From contig NZ_FOLB01000001.1 in assembly GCF_900112345.1 (NCBI RefSeq), positions 248,001 through 312,000 of the forward strand: 64,000 bases of DNA. Reading direction: 5' to 3'. The translations under genes and the position numbers were made by a program. Position 1 is the stretch's first letter, and every line of letters begins with the position of its first letter. The DNA is from Nocardioides terrae (GTDB lineage Bacteria; Actinomycetota; Actinomycetes; Propionibacteriales; Nocardioidaceae). Positions 59,243 to 64,000 of this stretch are shown here, one piece after another. Under the pieces are notes generated by a model. The model ran no database searches and was not told the origin of the DNA. It saw only the letters and a program-made list of their open reading frames with translations.

Positions 59243-61180
59243 ATGTCCGCACGGCCACGCCCGACCCGATCCCGAGCCCGCCGCGCGCTCAGGACGGCGG
59301 CCTCGCTGGGCGCCGTCGCCGCAGTCGCGACGGCGGCGCTGGTCGCACCCGACGCGCCGGACGCCACTAGGTCGCTGGGCGCGGGACGGATCGCCCTCAG
59401 TGCCGACGTGTCGCTCGCGACGCAGCCACCGGGTCCCACCCGCTTCCGGGTGAGCACCTTCAACTTGCTCGGCTACGGGCACACGATGCCCGGCGGCGAC
59501 CGCAAGGGCTGGCTGGACGGGACCACGCGGCAGCGGATGGCCGACCAGCTGATCCTGGCCAACGGGCTGGAGGTCATCGGCTTCCAGGAGATGGAGTCAC
59601 CGCAGATCGCACAGTTCAAGGCCGAGCTCGGTGGCAGCTACGACATCTTCCCGGGCCGGACCGATCCGAAGGCCGGCTACAACGTCAACGTCGACGGAAA
59701 CAGCATCGCCTGGCGCAAGGACCGCTGGACGGCGCTGCAGGAGACGTTCTACGACGCCCCCTACTTCAAGGGCGCGAACGTCCCCAAGCCGATCGTGCTC
59801 CTGCAGAACAGGCTGACCGGGCAGCAGGTCTTCGTCACCAACACCCACAACCCGGCCAACACCTTCGGCGACGCGCAGGCCCTGCGCGACCGGTCGGTCG
59901 ACATCCAGGCCCGGACGTTCGCCGCCCTGCAGGCCCAGCACCCCGGCGTCCCGATCGTCTTCACCGGCGACATGAACGACACCCGCGACTTCTACTGCCG
60001 CTTCACCAAGAAGAGCTCGCTGCGCGCCGCCAACGGCGGCACCCGGACCGCCCGGTCCTGCACGCTGCCTCCGTCGCCCCAGATCGACTGGATCATGGGG
60101 ACGACGAACATCCGGTGGAGCGGATACCAGCAGCTGCGCACGCCCTACATCAAGCAGACCACCGACCATGCGCTCGTCTGGGCCGACGCGACCCTCCAGC
60201 CGGTGGCCGCCCAGCGCGCCGGCATCCGCCGTGTCGTCGTGCTCGACGTCGAGGGCCTGCCGGCAGCGGCGCTGACCGGCCGCAACGCTCGCTACGCGCC
60301 CCACCTGCGCCGCCTGATGGCCTCCGGCGCCGCGACCCTCAACGCCCGCACCGCCGCCGAGACCAGCGCCTCGCTGCCCAACCTCGTCTCGATGCTGTCG
60401 GGCCGACCGGCCGCTCGCGGGTACGGCGGCCACGGGGTCACCTGGCGCAAGGACCAGCCGCACCGCAAGCGCCGGGCCACCACCCGGGCCGCTGCCCGGC
60501 GCTACGTGCCCACGCTGTTCGACTCCGTCCACGACTGGGGCGGCCGCACGAGCCTCATGAGCTCGGACCGCAACGCCGGCCTGGTGCGCCGCTCCTACGA
60601 CAGCCGGCACGGCGCCCGCGACGTCCAGGGTGTCCGCTACAGCCGGTCGAAGCTGTCCGTGTCGACCACGCGCTCGAGCGACACGCAGGTGGCGAAGGCG
60701 CTCAAGAAGCAGCTGCGGCACCCGCGGACCGTCTCGGTGGTGCAGCTCAGTGACCTGCGCGTCACGGGCCAGCGGCACGGCTTCCTCGGCCGCGCCTACC
60801 GCAAGGCGCTGCGCAGGCTCGACAAGAAGGTCGGGAGCATCTGGGCCTCGATCCGCCACAACCGGCGGACCGCGGGCTCGACGCTGCTCGTCGTCACCGC
60901 CGACTCGGGCGGTCACCACCACGCCGCTCAGGGACGCTCGCTCAGCAACATCCAGGTGCCCTTCATCGTGTGGGGTCACGGCGTGCCGGCCCGGACCGAC
61001 CTCTACAGCCTCAACCCGGCCTACCGCTCCCCTGGAGCGTCGCGACCCGGCTACGGCGGCCCGCAACCGATCCGGACCAGCGACGTCGCCAACCTCGTCA
61101 CGGGCGTCCTGGGCTACCCCGTGGTGTCGCGGAGCCGGACCCGCACGTCACAGGACATGAACGTCTTCGTCACCAGGTGA
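59243..61180 (+). CDS. EEP domain fused to alkaline-phosphatase-like domain, exported (paralogue C)
   Basis: A 645-aa protein. An N-terminal signal (about 15-40) leads to an EEP domain (about 70-330: STFNLLGYGHT, GFQEME, NTHNPAN, TGDMNDT, IDWIMG, TDHALVW). A type I phosphodiesterase/alkaline-phosphatase-like domain (about 335-645) follows. Compared with that family, SLPNLVSMLSG has Leu where metal-binding His is usual after PN, and ADSGGHHH has Ser in place of His in ADHGG. The second domain may be metal-poor, altered or inactive. CGGAGGAAC precedes the ATG. Paralogues A and B have no such extension. Confidence 0.82.
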   Translation: MSARPRPTRSRARRALRTAASLGAVAAVATAALVAPDAPDATRSLGAGRIALSADVSLATQPPGPTRFRVSTFNLLGYGHTMPGGDRKGWLDGTTRQRMADQLILANGLEVIGFQEMESPQIAQFKAELGGSYDIFPGRTDPKAGYNVNVDGNSIAWRKDRWTALQETFYDAPYFKGANVPKPIVLLQNRLTGQQVFVTNTHNPANTFGDAQALRDRSVDIQARTFAALQAQHPGVPIVFTGDMNDTRDFYCRFTKKSSLRAANGGTRTARSCTLPPSPQIDWIMGTTNIRWSGYQQLRTPYIKQTTDHALVWADATLQPVAAQRAGIRRVVVLDVEGLPAAALTGRNARYAPHLRRLMASGAATLNARTAAETSASLPNLVSMLSGRPAARGYGGHGVTWRKDQPHRKRRATTRAAARRYVPTLFDSVHDWGGRTSLMSSDRNAGLVRRSYDSRHGARDVQGVRYSRSKLSVSTTRSSDTQVAKALKKQLRHPRTVSVVQLSDLRVTGQRHGFLGRAYRKALRRLDKKVGSIWASIRHNRRTAGSTLLVVTADSGGHHHAAQGRSLSNIQVPFIVWGHGVPARTDLYSLNPAYRSPGASRPGYGGPQPIRTSDVANLVTGVLGYPVVSRSRTRTSQDMNVFVTR

Positions 61181-61203
61181 CGTCGGGTCGGTGGCGGGCC
61201 CGA

Positions 61204-61209
61204 TAGCGT
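61204..61209 (+). promoter_or_regulatory. leaderless -10 of the MgtE-N gene
   Basis: TAGCGT ends 6 nt before the GTG at 61216; no Shine-Dalgarno. Confidence 0.5.
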
Positions 61210-61215
61210 TCACCT

Positions 61216-62475
61216 GTGAGCACCACCCCGTCGCGCGTCTTCCTCGCCCGCCTCGTCGGGCTGCCTATCTTCGACCCCCGCGGCGATCAGGTCGGCAAGG
61301 TGCGTGATGCGGTCGTGACCCTCCGATCGGAGCGGAGGCAGCCACGGGTGCTCGGCCTGGTCGCCGAGGTGTTCGGTCGCCGGCGGGTCTTCCTTCCGAT
61401 GACCCGGGTCACCAACGTCGACGCCGGCCAGGTCTACACGACCGGGCTGCTCAACATGCGCCGCTTCGAGCAGCGCTCGACCGAGACGCTGGTCATCGGC
61501 CAGATGATCGACCGGCAGGTCACCATCACCAGCAGCGGCGTCAGCGGCACCGTCTACGACGTGGCCATGGAGCAGGCCCGCAACCGGGACTGGGTGCTCT
61601 CCCGCGTGGCCGTCCAGGAGCAGGCGTCGAAGGGTCGAGCGGCGCTGCGCCGGCGCGGGCAGACCCACGTGGTGGAGTGGGACGACGTCGTCGGCCTGGC
61701 CCAGCGCTCCGCCACGCAGCCGGCCACCCACCTGCTGCACGCCATCAACGAGATGCGGCCGGCCGACGCGGCCAACATGATCCACGACCTCCCGCCGGAG
61801 CGCCGTCGCCAGGTCGTCGCCGGGCTCGACGACGAGCGCCTCGCGGAGGTGCTCGAGGAGCTGCCCGAGGACGACCAGGTCGAGATCCTGGAGCACCTCG
61901 ACTCCGAGCGCGCGGCCGACGTGCTGGAGGAGATGTCGCCCGAGGACGCCGCCGACCTCATCGCGGACCTCCCGCCCGAGACCGCCGCCACGCTGCTCGA
62001 GCTGATGGAGCCCGAGGAGGCCGAGGACGTCAAGCGGCTGATGTCCTACGAGGAGAACACCGCGGGCGCGATGATGACGCCGGAGCCGGTGATTCTCGGC
62101 CCCGACGCAACGATCGCCGACGCGCTGGCCTACGTCCGCAACCCGGAGCTCACCCCGGCCGCAGCCGCGCTGGTCTACGTCTGCCGGCCGCCGCTGGAGA
62201 CCCCCACGGGCAAGTTCCTGGGGGTGGCGCACATCCAGCGGCTGTTGCGCGAGCCGCCCTCCACCCTCGTGGCCGGCGCGCTCGACAGCGAGCTCGACCC
62301 GCTCCGCCCGGAGAACAGCCTCGACGAGGTCGCGGCCCACCTGGCGACGTACAACCTGGTGGCGGCGCCCGTGGTGGACGAGGCGGGCCACCTCGTCGGC
62401 GCGGTGACCGTCGACGACCTGCTCGACCACCTGCTCCCCGAGAACTGGCGCGACCGGGCGGTGGGTCATGGCTGA
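61216..62475 (+). CDS. MgtE-N / CBS domain protein lacking the membrane domain
   Basis: A 419-aa soluble protein. An N-terminal PRC-barrel-like region (about 10-150) precedes a MgtE intracellular helical domain (EMRPADAANMIHDLPPE, repeated as LEEMSPEDAADLIADLP) and a CBS pair (MMTPEPVILGPDATIADAL ... AAPVVDEAGHLVGAVTVDDLLDHL). In MgtE these domains sense Mg2+ and gate a membrane channel, which is absent here. It may be a free sensor partner for the DUF1003 membrane protein whose ATG overlaps its end by 8 nt. Similar to Rv1232c. Confidence 0.87.
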   Translation: MSTTPSRVFLARLVGLPIFDPRGDQVGKVRDAVVTLRSERRQPRVLGLVAEVFGRRRVFLPMTRVTNVDAGQVYTTGLLNMRRFEQRSTETLVIGQMIDRQVTITSSGVSGTVYDVAMEQARNRDWVLSRVAVQEQASKGRAALRRRGQTHVVEWDDVVGLAQRSATQPATHLLHAINEMRPADAANMIHDLPPERRRQVVAGLDDERLAEVLEELPEDDQVEILEHLDSERAADVLEEMSPEDAADLIADLPPETAATLLELMEPEEAEDVKRLMSYEENTAGAMMTPEPVILGPDATIADALAYVRNPELTPAAAALVYVCRPPLETPTGKFLGVAHIQRLLREPPSTLVAGALDSELDPLRPENSLDEVAAHLATYNLVAAPVVDEAGHLVGAVTVDDLLDHLLPENWRDRAVGHG

Positions 62476-63007
62476 CCTCCGCGCCGAGCGCGCCCGCCTC
62501 GACACCCCCCGGGACGTACGCCGCCACCTGGTCCGGCGCCCGACCATGGGCCCCGACACGTTCGGTCGGTTCGCGGAGCGGTTCGCGCGCTACATGGGCA
62601 CGGCGCGGTTCCTGCTCTGGATGACCGGCTTCGTGGTGTTCTGGCTGATCTGGAACACGCTGACGCCGTGGAAGTTCGACCCGTACGCCTTCATCTTCCT
62701 GACCCTCATGCTGAGCCTGCAGGCGTCGTACGCCGCCCCGCTCATCCTGCTCGCGCAGAACCGCCAGGAGGACCGCGACCGGGTGATCGCCGAGCACGAC
62801 CGGCAGATCGCCGCCCAGTCGAAGGCCGACATGGAGTTCCTCGCTCGCGAGATGGCCTCGCTGCGGATGGCGCTCGGCGAGGTCGCCACCCGCGACTACG
62901 TCCGCTCCGAGCTGCGGGCCCTTCTGGCCGAGCTCGAGGAGCGACGTGACGGACCAGGAGAGGCGGATGTGCCGACTGACTCCGAGGGACCGGGGTCCAC
63001 CACGTAG
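62468..63007 (+). CDS. DUF1003 membrane protein
   Basis: A 179-aa protein with two membrane segments (about 43-62 and 75-95). The DUF1003 hallmark is APLILLAQNRQEDRDR after the second helix, with a long charged C-terminal helix. Overlaps the MgtE-N gene by 8 nt, so translation is coupled, and the pairing recurs in actinobacteria. The function is unknown; interaction with the MgtE-N/CBS protein is inferred. Confidence 0.87.
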   Translation: MADLRAERARLDTPRDVRRHLVRRPTMGPDTFGRFAERFARYMGTARFLLWMTGFVVFWLIWNTLTPWKFDPYAFIFLTLMLSLQASYAAPLILLAQNRQEDRDRVIAEHDRQIAAQSKADMEFLAREMASLRMALGEVATRDYVRSELRALLAELEERRDGPGEADVPTDSEGPGSTT

Positions 63008-63010
63008 GCT
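63005..63010 (+). promoter_or_regulatory. possible leaderless -10 of mrp
   Basis: TAGGCT at the DUF1003 stop region, 8 nt before the GTG of mrp. Confidence 0.35.
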
Positions 63011-63018
63011 GGGGCATC

Positions 63019-64000
63019 GTGAGCACCACCCTGCTGGACCGTGTCAACGCCGCGCTGGCGACCGTCAACGACCCCGAGATCAAGCGACCGATCACCGAGC
63101 TCGGCATGGTCGAGTCCGTGGCGGTCGACGACGCGGGCGTCGCCCACGTGAAGGTCCTCCTCACGGTCGCCGGCTGTCCGCTCAAGGACACCATCAACCG
63201 GGACGTGACCGGCGCGGTCGGCACGGTCGAGGGCATCAGCGCCGTCGACCTCGAGCTCGGCGTGATGACCGCCGAGCAGCGCACCGAGATGCGCAACTCG
63301 CTCTCCGGCGGCGCCGCGCAGCGGGAGATCCCGTTCGCCAAGCCCGGCTCGCTCACCAAGGTCTTCGCGATCGCGTCCGGCAAGGGCGGCGTCGGCAAGT
63401 CCTCGGTCACCGTGAACCTCGCGGTCGCCATGGCCGCCCAGGGTCTCAAGGTCGGCCTCGTCGACGCCGACATCTACGGCCACTCCGTTCCGGCGATGCT
63501 CGGCGTGGCCGACGCCCGGCCGACCCAGGTCGACGACCTGATCATGCCCGTCCCGACGCCGTCGGGCGTCTCGGTGATCTCCATCGGCATGCTCAAGCCG
63601 CGCCGCGACCAGGTCGTCGCCTGGCGCGGACCGATGCTCGACCGGGCCCTCGTGCAGATGCTCGCCGACGTCTTCTGGGGCGACCTCGACGTGCTGCTGC
63701 TCGACCTGCCGCCCGGCACCGGTGACATCGCGATCTCGCTCGGCCAGCACCTGCCCAACGCCGAGATCCTCGTCGTCACCACGCCGCAGGAGGCAGCGGC
63801 CGAGGTCGCCGAGCGCGCCGGCACGATGGCCGAGATGATGCACCAGCGGGTCGTCGGCGTCGTCGAGAACATGTCCTACCTCGTCTGCCCGCACTGCGGT
63901 CCCGAGCACAAGATCGAGATCTTCGGCTCCGGCGGCGGCGCCCGGGTGGCGTCCACGCTGTCCACCCGCTTCGGCGCCGACGTGCCCCTGCTCGGCCAGA
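63019..64000 (+). CDS. mrp: Mrp/NBP35-family iron-sulfur carrier ATPase (partial, runs off end)
   Basis: 327 residues are visible. An N-terminal MIP18/DUF59 domain (4-75, TVAGCPLKD) is joined to a P-loop ATPase: GKGGVGKS (121-128), DADIYGHSVP, DLPPGTGD and the cluster-binding CPHC motif. It assembles and delivers Fe-S clusters, relevant to the many Fe-S proteins here. The C-terminus lies beyond position 64000. Order MgtE-N, DUF1003, mrp matches other actinobacteria. Confidence 0.93.
   Translation, partial: MSTTLLDRVNAALATVNDPEIKRPITELGMVESVAVDDAGVAHVKVLLTVAGCPLKDTINRDVTGAVGTVEGISAVDLELGVMTAEQRTEMRNSLSGGAAQREIPFAKPGSLTKVFAIASGKGGVGKSSVTVNLAVAMAAQGLKVGLVDADIYGHSVPAMLGVADARPTQVDDLIMPVPTPSGVSVISIGMLKPRRDQVVAWRGPMLDRALVQMLADVFWGDLDVLLLDLPPGTGDIAISLGQHLPNAEILVVTTPQEAAAEVAERAGTMAEMMHQRVVGVVENMSYLVCPHCGPEHKIEIFGSGGGARVASTLSTRFGADVPLLGQ

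Overview
The window is a single very GC-rich stretch from an actinobacterium. Gene content and order (whiB7-uvrD2-mrx1-nudC-adnAB, moeZ-TetR-DUF3107, ferritin-like/rhlE, MgtE-N/DUF1003/mrp) fit Propionibacteriales, most probably Nocardioides or a close relative. Frequent GTG starts, 4-base ATGA/GTGA gene overlaps, and many -10 hexamers lying 6-8 nt before the start codon (leaderless-type promoters) agree with this. I saw no rRNA, tRNA, CRISPR array, IS element or prophage.

Layout. 1-8.6 kb: a PolX-type PHP protein, small zinc proteins, an orphan TOMM/E1-like protein, whiB7 with an upstream ORF and attenuator, uvrD2, mycoredoxin, nudC and a flavoprotein. 8.6-15 kb: the adnA-adnB double-strand-break resection motor-nuclease. 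15-17 kb: a CaiB-type CoA-transferase and small proteins. 17-38.4 kb: a catabolic island for ring amides and ureides. It holds a ring-opening amidohydrolase (barbiturase/cyanurate hydrolase family) abutting a carbamate kinase; hydantoinase A/B; a six-gene operon (UraA-type permease, three-subunit molybdenum hydroxylase, CoxG-like protein, amidase); a PucR regulator; and a DUF2877-FdrA-DUF1116 operon related to the oxamate carbamoyltransferase genes allHFG. 38-48 kb: Atl protein, secreted protease, moeZ, TetR, DUF3107, ferritin-like protein, rhlE, an L,D-transpeptidase/ParA pair, SDR and MarC. 48-56.8 kb: PHP phosphoesterase, DUF6758, histidine phosphatase, MFS, SDR, MaoC hydratase, two tandem sulfotransferases and an acyl-CoA dehydrogenase. 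57-64 kb: three exported endonuclease/exonuclease/phosphatase (EEP) paralogues, one fused to an alkaline-phosphatase-like domain, then MgtE-N/CBS, DUF1003 and mrp, which runs off the end.

How the island may work (inference): uracil or thymine is imported and oxidised to barbiturate by the molybdenum hydroxylase. The ring is opened to ureidomalonate. The ureide is then either hydrolysed by the amidase, or phosphorolysed by the FdrA/DUF1116/DUF2877 set to carbamoyl phosphate, from which carbamate kinase makes ATP. The second route would be an energy-conserving variant of oxidative pyrimidine catabolism and is the main lead here.

Other leads: a 93-bp palindromic repeat inserted in frame, in the same reading frame, in two genes of the island; a whiB7 uORF/terminator/antiterminator attenuator; a candidate ~230-nt structured RNA; two DnaA-box-like clusters far from any dnaA gene; and a methyltransferase remnant.
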